Below the pieces are notes generated by a model. The model saw only the letters and a list, made by a program, of their open reading frames with translations, had not been told where the DNA came from and ran no database searches. From positions 1 to 64,000 of the forward strand of contig CAWARM010000010.1 of NCBI GenBank assembly GCA_963784425.1: 64,000 bases of DNA, written 5' to 3'. A program made the translations under genes and the position numbers. Source of the DNA: SHZL01 sp963784425 (GTDB lineage Bacteria; Pseudomonadota; Gammaproteobacteria; Xanthomonadales; SZUA-36). Shown here piece by piece: positions 51,362 to 59,822 of this stretch (the stretch's first letter is position 1; each line of letters opens with the position of its first letter).

Positions 51362-52180
51362 TCAATGGGTCAGCGGGTAGAAACAGGGCCCGTCGGGGCT
51401 CTCGAGTTTCCTCACTGGGCAGCCATACAGACGTTCCAGGCTGGCTTCGTTTAACAGCTCTCCAATGCTCCCTGCTGTCCACTCACCGTTGCCATACAGC
51501 ATCAGCACGTGGCTGCAGTAGCGTGCCGCGAGGTTGACATCATGCAGCGCTGCAATCGCGGCGCCTTGGGCTTGCACGCTGAGCGCGCGGATCATTCCCA
51601 TGATAGAGACCTGGTGACGCAGGTCGAGATGATTCGTTGGCTCATCCAGCAACATGATGCGAGGTTCCTGGACCAGCAGTGTGGCAAATGCCACCCGCCG
51701 GGCTTCTCCTCCCGATAGTCCGGTGACGCTGCGTTCAGTGAGGCCGCTCAAATCGGCAGCATTCAGGGCGGCAATGGCCTTGCCTATGTCTTCCTGGCCC
51801 TCCCGCTGCCAGTAACCGAGGTGCGGGTGCCTTCCGGTCAATGCGGTTTGCAGCACGCTGGAATCAAAAACGTAGGCCGTGTGCTGTTGCAGCATGCCTA
51901 TGTGGCGGGCCAAAACCCGGCGTGGCAATTCATCGACACTGATATCGTCAAGCATTACCTGTCCGACATCAGGCGCGCGCAGGCCCGCAAGGCATTTTAG
52001 CAAGGTAGTTTTGCCACTGCCGTTGGCGCCGAGCAGCCCCCAGAAACTGCCGGGCTCAAGCGTAAAATTGAACCCCCTGACGATGCTCACGCCACCGATG
52101 CTCAGGTCAAGGCCTTTACATGCCAGGTGGTTCATTGCCAGGTGGTTCATTGCCAGGTGGTTCATTGCCAGGTGGCTCAT
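51362..52180 (-). CDS. ABC transporter ATPase of the FecCDE/BtuCD type, N-terminal pentapeptide repeats
   Basis: A 272-residue ATPase for uptake of a siderophore, heme or cobalamin. Walker A LLGANGSGKTTLL (near residue 50), signature LSGGEARRV, Walker B IMLLDEPTNHLD, and the H-loop ALHDVNLAARYC are intact. The N-terminus is unusual: MSHLA-MNHLA-MNHLA-MNHLA comes from four 15-bp tandem repeats, each with its own in-frame ATG, so translation could begin at any of four positions 5 residues apart. The first ATG overlaps the permease stop (ATGA). No substrate-binding protein or TonB receptor is in the window. Confidence 0.9.
   Translation of the reverse strand: MSHLAMNHLAMNHLAMNHLACKGLDLSIGGVSIVRGFNFTLEPGSFWGLLGANGSGKTTLLKCLAGLRAPDVGQVMLDDISVDELPRRVLARHIGMLQQHTAYVFDSSVLQTALTGRHPHLGYWQREGQEDIGKAIAALNAADLSGLTERSVTGLSGGEARRVAFATLLVQEPRIMLLDEPTNHLDLRHQVSIMGMIRALSVQAQGAAIAALHDVNLAARYCSHVLMLYGNGEWTAGSIGELLNEASLERLYGCPVRKLESPDGPCFYPLTH
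52121..52180. repeat. Four 15-bp tandem repeats at the start of the ABC ATPase gene
   Basis: Plus-strand unit TGCCAGGTGGTTCAT, three identical copies at 52121-52165 and a fourth differing at one base (52166-52180). Each copy encodes Met-Asn-His-Leu-Ala (the first Met-Ser-His-Leu-Ala) on the minus strand. Unit length is a multiple of three, so slippage changes the number of start codons without shifting the frame. Confidence 0.93.
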
Positions 52181-53160
52181 TGTTTCAGTTTTGCCCGATT
52201 CAACAACAACAGGAACAGCGGGACACCCAGCAAGGCAGTGATCACGCCTACAGGCAATTGCTCGGGAGCAATCACCGTGCGGGCCAGCGTATCGGAAATC
52301 ACCAGGAAAATTCCGCCAAAAAGTGTCGCGGCGGGCAGCAGCATGCGGTGGTCAGACCCAAGCATAAGCCGGGTCAAGTGCGGCACGATCAGGCCGACAA
52401 AACCTATGTTTCCTGCGATGGATACCGCACTGGCCGTGAGCACGGAGGCCAGCAGGTAAATAAGCCAAAGCAGTCGCTGGGTTGGCTCACCCAGCAGCCG
52501 CGCCGTTGTTTCGCCCATGGCAAGAACATTCAGGCTTCGCGCCAGGCCCAGGCAAATGAGGAACACAAACGCGAGGACCAGCAGGGCCCATGAAGGGGTG
52601 GTGGCATACCCCAGGTCGCCCATCAGCCAGAAAAGCATCCCGCGCAAGCTGCTGTCGTTGCCCAGTGACAGCACCAAACTGATCAGTGCAGCCCAACCGG
52701 AAGCGGTAACAACGCCAGTGAGCAAAAGCCGGGTAGTACTCCAGGGGCCTTCTCCCCTGGCCAGTCCAAACACCAGCAGGATGGAAACCAGCGAGCCCAA
52801 CAAGGCAAGCAGTGGAGTGAAGCCGCTGGCAACGCCGGCAGTCATACCCAGCAACGACGCGAAAGCAGCACCACCCGAAACACCCAGGATGTAAGGGTCA
52901 GCCAAGGGGTTACGCAGCAAGACCTGCATCAGGCAACCGGATAGTGACAACAGCGCACCCACGGTCCAGGCGGATAATGCCCGCGGCAGGCGCAAACGCC
53001 AAAGCAAATCGCCCTGGTCTGCGCCGGGGTGAAGCAGCGCCTGCGCCCATTGATCCAGGGTCATCGACACTGAACCCGTTGCGGATGCCAAAAGCAAAGC
53101 AAGTACCGAGACCAGGAGCAATGACAGGATGAGCCATCGTTTTAACGCTGTTGGCATCAT
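52177..53160 (-). CDS. FecCD/BtuC-family ABC transporter permease
   Basis: A 327-residue permease with nine to ten hydrophobic helices. Family segments: LRLPRALSAWTVGALLSLSGCLMQ, NPLADPYILGVSGGAAF, GNIGFVGLIVPHLTR and the conserved end LPVGVITALLGVPLFLLLL. It imports a metal complex (iron-siderophore, heme) or cobalamin with the ATPase encoded just downstream; the two overlap by 4 bp. Starts at ATG 53160 or the adjacent ATG 53157. Only 112 bp separate it from rppH, and no cobalamin riboswitch-like segment is visible there. Cobalamin versus siderophore cannot be decided. Confidence 0.9.
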   Translation of the reverse strand: MMPTALKRWLILSLLLVSVLALLLASATGSVSMTLDQWAQALLHPGADQGDLLWRLRLPRALSAWTVGALLSLSGCLMQVLLRNPLADPYILGVSGGAAFASLLGMTAGVASGFTPLLALLGSLVSILLVFGLARGEGPWSTTRLLLTGVVTASGWAALISLVLSLGNDSSLRGMLFWLMGDLGYATTPSWALLVLAFVFLICLGLARSLNVLAMGETTARLLGEPTQRLLWLIYLLASVLTASAVSIAGNIGFVGLIVPHLTRLMLGSDHRMLLPAATLFGGIFLVISDTLARTVIAPEQLPVGVITALLGVPLFLLLLNRAKLKQ

Positions 53161-53272
53161 GGAAAAGAAACGATTAACATTCCTGAGTAGAAGCCAAGCA
53201 AAGTAACATCACACATTCCGGCAGGCAACAAGCCTCTCGGAAAGGCTGCGAGTATTCACTGGAAGAAGTTTG

Positions 53273-53773
53273 ATGATCGATCCCGACGGCTATCGCCCCA
53301 ACGTTGGCATAGTACTCATGAACAACCAGCGCCAGGTATTTTGGGCGCGACGGGTGAACAGCGATGGTTGGCAGTTCCCACAGGGTGGTATGAACACAGA
53401 CGAAACTCCCCTGGAGGCCATGTACCGGGAACTGCAGGAAGAGACCGGGCTGCTGCCTCTGCACGTGGAGTTACTGGGTAGCACGCCCGGCTGGCTGCGT
53501 TATCGCTTGCCCAAGCGATTCCAGCGGCAGTTCAGCAAGCCTCTGTGCATAGGCCAGAAGCAGGTCTGGTTCTTATTGCGGTTCCTGGGCAACGATTCTG
53601 CCTTCAGCTTTAGCGCTAATGATGAACCTGAGTTCTGCGATTATCGCTGGGTAGACTTTTGGTACCCGGTGGATAATGTCATCACGTTCAAACGGCGGGT
53701 TTACAAGAAAGCGCTGTCACTGCTGGAACCTTTGGCGGAGAATCCCAGCCTTGAGAGCAAAGGCAAGCCCTGA
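53273..53773 (+). CDS. rppH: RNA pyrophosphohydrolase RppH
   Basis: A 166-residue Nudix hydrolase that converts 5-prime triphosphate or diphosphate RNA ends to monophosphate and so triggers RNase E-dependent decay. The N-terminus MIDPDGYRPNVGIVL and WQFPQGGM match RppH, and the Nudix box GGMNTDETPLEAMYRELQEE (residues 38-57) is complete. ATG 53273 fits the family. sufT follows after 6 bp. In many relatives rppH adjoins ptsP; that gene is not here. Confidence 0.95.
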   Translation: MIDPDGYRPNVGIVLMNNQRQVFWARRVNSDGWQFPQGGMNTDETPLEAMYRELQEETGLLPLHVELLGSTPGWLRYRLPKRFQRQFSKPLCIGQKQVWFLLRFLGNDSAFSFSANDEPEFCDYRWVDFWYPVDNVITFKRRVYKKALSLLEPLAENPSLESKGKP

Positions 53774-53779
53774 ATACCC

Positions 53780-54331
53780 ATGTCCAGCCAAACAAGCCAA
53801 CCGTGCACCTTCGAGAGGGATTGTGAAGTCGTCATGATTCCTTCCGGTGACGTGGTCAACATGCCTGCAGGCACAGCCGGTTACATTACCCAGGCGCTGG
53901 GCGGAAGCTTCACTGTGTTCGTGGATGGCAACCTGTTTCGCGTGGCGGGAATTGATGCCGACGCGATCGGCCGGGACCCGGTGATGCCCCCGAGCCTGCC
54001 GGAAAACGCTACCAATGACGACGTCGAAAAGCTGCTGTGGAAGCAATTAAAGACCTGTTATGACCCGGAAATCCCGGTAAACATTGTTGACCTCGGGCTG
54101 GTATACACCTGCAACCTGGAAGTTCAGGAGCAGGGGAAACGCGTGGTGACTGTCGAAATCACGCTGACGGCACCGGGATGTGGCATGGGGGACATCCTCG
54201 TGGACGATGTTCGATCCAAGTTGCAAATGGTGCCAACGGTTGACCGGGTGGATGTCACATTGACTTTTGACCCGCCGTGGAACCACAGCATGATGTCTGA
54301 TGTGGCCAGGCTGGAAACAGGCATGTTTTGA
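53780..54331 (+). CDS. sufT: Putative Fe-S cluster assembly protein SufT
   Basis: A 183-residue SufT. The N-terminal extension (CEVVMIPSGDVVNMPAGTAGYITQALGGSF in two parts) and the C-terminal MIP18/DUF59 domain (CYDPEIPVNIVDLGLVY, TLTAPGCGMGDIL) are characteristic. SufT proteins help maturation of Fe-S proteins under high demand. Other suf genes are not in the window; the gene follows rppH closely, possibly in one transcript, and converges on apbE (25 bp). Confidence 0.9.
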   Translation: MSSQTSQPCTFERDCEVVMIPSGDVVNMPAGTAGYITQALGGSFTVFVDGNLFRVAGIDADAIGRDPVMPPSLPENATNDDVEKLLWKQLKTCYDPEIPVNIVDLGLVYTCNLEVQEQGKRVVTVEITLTAPGCGMGDILVDDVRSKLQMVPTVDRVDVTLTFDPPWNHSMMSDVARLETGMF

Positions 54332-54356
54332 GGTTCAGCCGGGCGCAATTCCAGCT

Positions 54357-55412
54357 CTAGTTTTCTGCCGACAGGACAATGGCCTGCCGGTCACCCGTCA
54401 GTTCTACTCGTTCCAGCATTTCCGGTGTTGCGTAGATTTGTCCGCTCGCATCGGTCAGTAACACCATTTTTATGTCCAGTGCCCGGGCAAGCTCTGACCA
54501 TGCTGACAGCCCGGCAACAACAAATGCTGTTGCCGCAGCATCAGCCAGCCAACCGTCCTTGCCCACGACCGTTGCCGACATGACTTCCCTGGCAGGGCGT
54601 CCCGTGGCGGGATCAATAATGTGTGCATAACGCTCGTGGTTTGCGGTTTCGAGGTAGCGCTCGTAATTTCCCGAGGTAAACACAGACTCATCTCCGCGGA
54701 TTTCCAGCGCACCCAGGACGCCGCCCAGAGGGTTTTTTATTGCGATTCGCCACGGCCTGCTTCCCTGGGTCCCATAAGCCCTGAGGTCGCCGCCGGCATT
54801 GACTATGGCATTTTGCACGCCCAGTCTTCTCAGCTCCGCACACGCTATGTCCACCGCAAAGCCTTTGGCGATACCGCCGAAGTCCAGTTGCACTGCCGCA
54901 TTGCGCGAGTACAGACCATCCGGTGTCAGTTCAATGTCAGAAGCAGAAGGATGCCGCGCAACCAGCGTTGCCAGTTGCTCCGCGGTGGGCACTGGCCCAT
55001 GCACCGGGAAGTTCGAGGTATGAAACCCCCAAAGCTCGATCAGCTGTCCAATTGCGGGATTGAACCGTCCGCCGGTTTGTTTTTCAGCTTGCTGGGAGAG
55101 CCTTATCAATTCGCGCATTTCGGCATCGACCTTGATGGTTTTACCCCCGGCAAATGCTGCATTGATGGCGGTAAGCTGGCTGGGTTCCCACGCATGCCAG
55201 TCCCGGTGCATTTTCTGGAAACGGTCCTGCAGCAGCGCAAAGGCTTGATTGGACAGTTCCTCACTGGCGCCGGCAATGGACACCTGGACCATGGTGCCGA
55301 ACACATAGAATTCGGCTTCGTGGACTTTAGATCGTCCACAGCCGGCAAGGAGCAGCAGGGCAGCCACGAACACGGCCGCCAACACAGGGGTTTTTGCGGG
55401 ACGCAAGAGCAC
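54357..55412 (-). CDS. apbE: FAD:protein FMN transferase (ApbE)
   Basis: A 351-residue lipoprotein flavinyltransferase that attaches FMN to Thr/Ser of periplasmic-side targets such as NqrB/NqrC or RnfG. The lipobox is LLLLAGC (Cys25). Family segments: FYVFGTMVQVS, QLDFGGIAKGFAVD, NAGGDLRAYG, HIIDPATGRPA and the metal/FAD region SATVVGKDGWLADAAATAF. The start is GTG 55412; an ATG 16 bp upstream reads only three codons to a stop. No Nqr or Rnf genes are nearby. The gene follows pckG by 28 bp. Confidence 0.92.
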   Translation of the reverse strand: MLLRPAKTPVLAAVFVAALLLLAGCGRSKVHEAEFYVFGTMVQVSIAGASEELSNQAFALLQDRFQKMHRDWHAWEPSQLTAINAAFAGGKTIKVDAEMRELIRLSQQAEKQTGGRFNPAIGQLIELWGFHTSNFPVHGPVPTAEQLATLVARHPSASDIELTPDGLYSRNAAVQLDFGGIAKGFAVDIACAELRRLGVQNAIVNAGGDLRAYGTQGSRPWRIAIKNPLGGVLGALEIRGDESVFTSGNYERYLETANHERYAHIIDPATGRPAREVMSATVVGKDGWLADAAATAFVVAGLSAWSELARALDIKMVLLTDASGQIYATPEMLERVELTGDRQAIVLSAEN

Positions 55413-55440
55413 TTTCTCAATCGTTCATGCGGAGGCAGCT

Positions 55441-57180
55441 TCAGGACAAATCTGCAGTAACCTTGCGGCATTGGTCCAGCAGCACTGCGGGGGTCCGGCT
55501 GCCATAGGAATCCAGGTAATCGCTGATATTCGCCATTTCGGCCAGCCAGTCCTCCTTATTGACCTCCAGCAAGGCCCGCAAGGTGGCGGTCGGGATCCCC
55601 AGTCCGTCCAGGTTCAGGCTCCTTTGGTCCGGAACCATACCTATGGCGGTCTCGACTGCTGCGGCCTTGCCGCGGCATCGCTGGATGATCCAGTCGAGAA
55701 CACGCATGTTCTCGCCAAACCCCGGCCACATGAACGCATGGTCTGTGTCTTTGCGGAACCAGTTCACATGAAAAATTTTCGGCAGCTGGTCAGGTCCTTG
55801 GCCAAAACTCAGCCAATGTGTCCAGTAGTCGGCAAAGTTATAGCCGCAAAATGGCAGCATGGCCATCGGGTCACGGCGCACTGTTCCTACGACGCCTGTT
55901 GCGGCTGCAGTTGTTTCAGAAGCCATTGCTGCGCCCAGCAACACACCGTGCTCCCATGATTTGCTTTCCAGGACCAGCGGAACGAGGCGCTCCCGGCGGC
56001 CGCCAAAAATTATCGCTGATATGGGTACTCCTGCGCTTGCCTCGGTCTTGTCAGAGTAGGAAGGACAGCGCGAACTGGATACCGTGAAGCGGGAATTGGG
56101 GTGGGCCGCCGGCCCCCTCGAGGGGTCATAAGGCCGGCCCTGCCAGTCGGTGACCGGGCGGTTTGAGTCTTTGCCTTCCCACCAGGGCTGGTTATCCGCC
56201 GTTAAGCCCACATTGGTGAAGATCGTATCCTTGTGCAGCATGGCCATTGCATTGGCGTTGGTCTTCTGGCTTGTGCCAGGAGCCACCCCAAAAAAACCTG
56301 CTTCCGGGTTGATGGCCCAGAGGCGCCCATCCTTGCCCGGCCTCATCCAGCAAATATCGTCCCCAATGGTCCACACTTTCCAGCCTGGATAACTTGCCGG
56401 TGGAATGAGCATGGCGAGGTTGGTTTTTCCGCAGGCGGAAGGGAATGCGGCAGCGATGTAATGTACTTCACCCTCAGGATTTTCTACGCCCATGAGCAGC
56501 ATGTGTTCAGCCAGCCAGCCTTCAGAACGGGCCTGGTAGCCGGCGATGCGCAAGGCATGACATTTCTTGCTGAGCAGCGCATTTCCGCCGTAACCGGAGC
56601 CGAAACTCTGGATTTCCAGGCTCTCAGGAAAGTGCATGATGAATCGGCGCTCGGGGTCAAGAGTGCCGATTGAATGCAAACCCCTGACGAAGCGACCTTC
56701 CTTCTCAATACGGCGCAAGGCCGGGTTGCCCATGCGTGTCATCAGGCGCATGTTGACCACCACGTAGGGGCTATCGCTGATTTCGACTCCACAGCGTGAA
56801 AGCGGAGAATCTATCGGGCCCATGCAGTATGGAATAACGTACAGGGTGCGGCCTTGCATGCATCCGGAAAACAATTCGTTCATGCGGGCGCGGGCAGCAG
56901 ATGGCTCCATCCAGTTGTTATTGCGGCCCGCATCCTCTTTGTTGGACGTACAAACAAAGGTCAGGTGCTCCACGCGGGCAACATCGGCGGGATCTGACCG
57001 GTGCAAATAACAACCGGGATGAGTTTCCTGGTTCAGTTCGATCAGGCCACCGGTTTTCAGCTGCTGTTGAATCAGCTCGCGGTTTTCTTCTTCCGTACCT
57101 GTGCACCAATGCACGGAATCGCATTGGGTCAGGGCGGCAACCTGGTCTACCCAGGATTGCAGCTGCGCAAGTTTGGTCAC
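55441..57180 (-). CDS. pckG: Phosphoenolpyruvate carboxykinase (GTP)
   Basis: A 579-residue GTP-dependent PEPCK, which converts oxaloacetate plus GTP to PEP for gluconeogenesis. The kinase-1a P-loop with the reactive cysteine is FPSACGKTNLAMLIP near residue 250. PEP-binding and lid regions are intact (GYGGNALLSKKCHALRIA, WPGFGENMRVLDWI). Most E. coli-like bacteria use the ATP enzyme PckA; the GTP form is common in marine and soil relatives. GTG start at 57180 with GAGGAA 6 bp upstream. A TetR gene lies directly upstream on the same strand (24 bp). Confidence 0.96.
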   Translation of the reverse strand: MTKLAQLQSWVDQVAALTQCDSVHWCTGTEEENRELIQQQLKTGGLIELNQETHPGCYLHRSDPADVARVEHLTFVCTSNKEDAGRNNNWMEPSAARARMNELFSGCMQGRTLYVIPYCMGPIDSPLSRCGVEISDSPYVVVNMRLMTRMGNPALRRIEKEGRFVRGLHSIGTLDPERRFIMHFPESLEIQSFGSGYGGNALLSKKCHALRIAGYQARSEGWLAEHMLLMGVENPEGEVHYIAAAFPSACGKTNLAMLIPPASYPGWKVWTIGDDICWMRPGKDGRLWAINPEAGFFGVAPGTSQKTNANAMAMLHKDTIFTNVGLTADNQPWWEGKDSNRPVTDWQGRPYDPSRGPAAHPNSRFTVSSSRCPSYSDKTEASAGVPISAIIFGGRRERLVPLVLESKSWEHGVLLGAAMASETTAAATGVVGTVRRDPMAMLPFCGYNFADYWTHWLSFGQGPDQLPKIFHVNWFRKDTDHAFMWPGFGENMRVLDWIIQRCRGKAAAVETAIGMVPDQRSLNLDGLGIPTATLRALLEVNKEDWLAEMANISDYLDSYGSRTPAVLLDQCRKVTADLS

Positions 57181-57204
57181 TGTGTGTTCCTCACTGGTGG
57201 CCCC

Positions 57205-57810
57205 TCACGGGGTGCCAGATGGTATGAGAGTGGCAATCACGTGTTCGATGTACGCGTCAAATTCTTCACTGCTCAGGTTCGGGGTTTGATGCTGGCGTTG
57301 CAGTTGCAGGTAACCGAGATAGACCGAATAGGTCAACCTCGCCTGGTTATTCGCCTGTCCCTCGGGCATTCCCATTTCCCGGAAGGCCGCTGACAGGTGT
57401 GCCATGCGCCGATTGGCAACCCGTTCCAGCACGGGTTCCACCTGCGGATGGCCTGCTGCTGCGCACAGGGCGCTGTAGACTTCGTGGGTCAGTTTTTCTT
57501 TGCCCACCCGGCGAAAAAATGAAATCAGGCGATCACGTGGCTGATCAATTTCTCCCAATGACTTACTGAGATTCCGCGCATCGTGTTCTTCCCAGCGTTG
57601 CAAGGCCTGTTCCAGCAGGGATTCGCGATTGGGAAAATGCCAGTAGAAACTGCCCTTGGTGATTCCCATGCGCCGGGCCAGTGGCTCTATGGCCACTGCT
57701 TGTACGCCTTTTTCCGCAATCAACTCGACCGCGGCTTGCTCCCAGTCGGCCGCTGATAGCGTAGCTCTTTCGTTCTTGGTCGTTGTTTTTGCTGCTGCTC
57801 TGGCCGTCAT
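57205..57810 (-). CDS. TetR-family transcriptional regulator
   Basis: A 201-residue TetR regulator. The helix-turn-helix is at about residues 34-65 (GVQAVAIEPLARRMGITKGS then FYWHFPNRESLLEQAL), and the C-terminal ligand/dimerisation domain is all-helical. ATG 57810 has a strong GGAGG Shine-Dalgarno and overlaps the stop of the OGT-like gene (ATGA). The N-terminus is rich in Ala, Lys and Thr (ARAAAKTTTKNE). Target unknown: pckG next to it, the OGT gene, or fadE beyond it are candidates. Confidence 0.9.
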   Translation of the reverse strand: MTARAAAKTTTKNERATLSAADWEQAAVELIAEKGVQAVAIEPLARRMGITKGSFYWHFPNRESLLEQALQRWEEHDARNLSKSLGEIDQPRDRLISFFRRVGKEKLTHEVYSALCAAAGHPQVEPVLERVANRRMAHLSAAFREMGMPEGQANNQARLTYSVYLGYLQLQRQHQTPNLSSEEFDAYIEHVIATLIPSGTP

Positions 57811-59601
57811 GCGTTTCCCTCCTGAACTTTCAGCTTCTCCCAGCATTGCATAAGTCTGCTCTCCAATTCCCGGGTGAAGCTACTCGCATCCATCAGGGGC
57901 GAGGACAACATACGCTGTCGCAAACCCGTTCGCAGCGCGACAAGTTGTGTCGGGTTGCCGGCCAGCTCGACAGCAGCCTGGATGTAACCGCTTTCGCAGC
58001 TCTCCACCAGGGACTCGAGCCCCAGACCGGCCAACAGGCTTGCTCCGACCCTCGACCTGTGATCCTTTCCGGCCCTGCTAACTACCGGGACTCCCATGAT
58101 CAGGCTCTCGCAGGTAGTAGTTGTACCATTATAAGGAAAACTATCCAGGGATATGTCTACCCGTGCGTAAGTTTCCAGGTGGCTGTGCTTTTCGGTGACA
58201 ACACCCAACAGCTCAACACGCCCGGGGTCGATGCCAAGTTGAGCGAATGCAGCCAGAACTTCCTGTCTTGGTGCCGCGTACCCCAGTGCGATGTTTTTCA
58301 GCAGGAGGCGTGAGTTCTTCACTGCGTGCAAAATTTCAGCCCAGGTGTTTAACAAGGCCGTATTGAGTTTCGCCATGCTATTGAATGAACCAAACGTGAT
58401 GTAACCGGATTTCAGGCTTGGAGGCGGTGCGACTTCAGGCAAGTCCCCCCCGGGCTGGTACACCGAAAATGTGCCCGGCATGTACAACAGCTTCTCACTG
58501 CACAGTTCCAGGGCATCATCCGGCGGGTCGGTTACTTCGTCCACGATGCGGTAATCCACGGACCGCAAACCTGTAGTGTTGGGGTAGCCGATCCAGGTCA
58601 TTTGCAGGGCAGCGGCACGCATCGCCAGCACGATCAGCCGGTTACCCTTGGTGTAGCCATTGAGGTCAATGAGGACGTCAATGCCGTCGTCCATGATGGC
58701 CGAACGCAAGGCGGCATCAGGCAAGGCCTGAACAAAGCGGAACTGCTTTAGCCAGCCTTTGCGCCCGGCGCGTGGTTTCATCCACCTGCTCATGGTTGTA
58801 GTACAAGTAGACCTCGAAGCGATTCCGGTCGTGCTGTTCCAGCACCGGCAGGATGAAGTGAGCTACCGGGTGGTTTCTGAAATCTGAAGACAAATACCCG
58901 ATGCGCAGCGGACGATTGCTGTCGCGGCTGGTGGTAAAAACATGCGCGGGCTGGCGAAAGTGCTGCTCCAGCCAGGCCCCGCAATCCCGGTGGGCCTGGG
59001 CAATGTCGTGAGCAGAGGCAGATGTGCTGTAGTTGAGCGAAAAAACTGAGTTCATTCGCGCGAGGATATTGGCCGGGTTCAAAGCCAGCGCTTTGTGGAA
59101 TAGCTGAATCCGCCGATCGCTCGCGGTGAAATGGGCGAGGGCAGCACATCCCAGGTTGTACCAATTGTCGCTGAAGTTGACCGCACGCGCTGATGGGGGA
59201 GAACTGAACGCATCCGGTGCTTTGGCTTCCCATTCCAGCAAGTTCCGCTCCAGCAGGTTCAACTCGGCCGTGCACGCGTACATGCCTTCTTGCTGAATCT
59301 GCCTGGAACCCGGGTATTCGCCGGCAGCGGTCTCGCAGGCTTGAGCCGCTGCTGCAACATCCAGCGCTGCTTCGCCGTCCGCGGCGTTTGTAGCAAATGC
59401 GGGGTCACTCAGCCGTATGGCTTCCTTGTAGGCGCTTACGGCCGCCTCCAGTTGTCCCGCAAGCTGCAACCGCACCGCTTCGAAATACTGTGCATTGGGC
59501 CGGGCCTGTTCTGTCCCGGCGGGCGGCGGCGCCAGCAGCCCATGGCAATGCTTGAACTTCTTGCCACTGCCGCAATGGCAAGGTGCGTTTCGGGCAGTCA
59601 T
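57807..59601 (-). pseudogene. SEC-C/TPR/O-GlcNAc-transferase (GT41) gene interrupted by a frameshift
   Basis: Two overlapping frames form one protein of about 597 residues. The 5-prime part (59601 to about 58750) has a SEC-C zinc motif at its start (ARNAPCHCGSGKKFKHCHG), TPR-like helices and the beginning of the GT41 domain (RIGYLSSDFRNHPVAHF, YYNHEQVDETTRRAQ). The 3-prime part continues with FRFVQALPDAALRSAIMDDG, DVLIDLNGYTKGNR, ITFGSFNSMAKLN and DSFPYNGTTTTCESL, the UDP-GlcNAc site of SPINDLY/OGT-like enzymes. One base too many near the AAA run at 58747-58749 breaks the frame. Recent inactivation or sequencing error. Intact relatives glycosylate proteins on Ser/Thr or act in surface glycan synthesis. 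Confidence 0.8.
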
Positions 59602-59707
59602 TTTATTGGGCCAGCTACCGCGGGAGACTGGGATTGTTGCGGTCTGTTGCGGTTCTGTCAATTTCCACCCCAGCAGCTTCACCCCGCAGCTCCGGCACGC
59701 GAGGTCT

Positions 59708-59757
59708 CGACGCCAGGCATTGACGCCGGCATTGACGCCAGGCATTGACGCAGGTCA
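59708..59757. repeat. Short tandem repeats in the fadE upstream region
   Basis: Four units of 12-13 bp: CGACGCCAGGCAT, TGACGCCGGCAT, TGACGCCAGGCAT, TGACGCAGGTCA. Joined units create TTGACG at 59720, 59732 and 59745, the last of which is a well-spaced -35 box. Located in the divergent region between the OGT-like gene and fadE. Confidence 0.8.
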
Positions 59758-59773
59758 AACATTTTTCCATACT
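59745..59773 (+). promoter_or_regulatory. Sigma70-like promoter of fadE
   Basis: TTGACG (59745-59750), a 17-bp spacer, CATACT (59768-59773), about 50 bp before the fadE ATG. The -35 is part of the last tandem repeat unit. CAGGTCAAAC in the spacer could be half of a TetR/FadR-type operator, which is speculative. Confidence 0.65.
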
Positions 59774-59822
59774 GTGGCGTATGGTATCTATGGGTGCCAC
59801 GGCTTTCAAAGGGAGAATTAAC

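Noticed and set aside
52121..52180. CRISPR-like repeat array
   Set aside because: The units are contiguous 15-mers without spacers and lie inside a coding sequence.
53161..53272. Cobalamin riboswitch upstream of the BtuC/FecCD permease
   Set aside because: The gap is only 112 bp between divergent genes and shows no B12-box-like sequence.
58717..58793. Programmed frameshift in the OGT-like gene
   Set aside because: No slippery heptamer or downstream structure is apparent; a simple one-base indel explains it.
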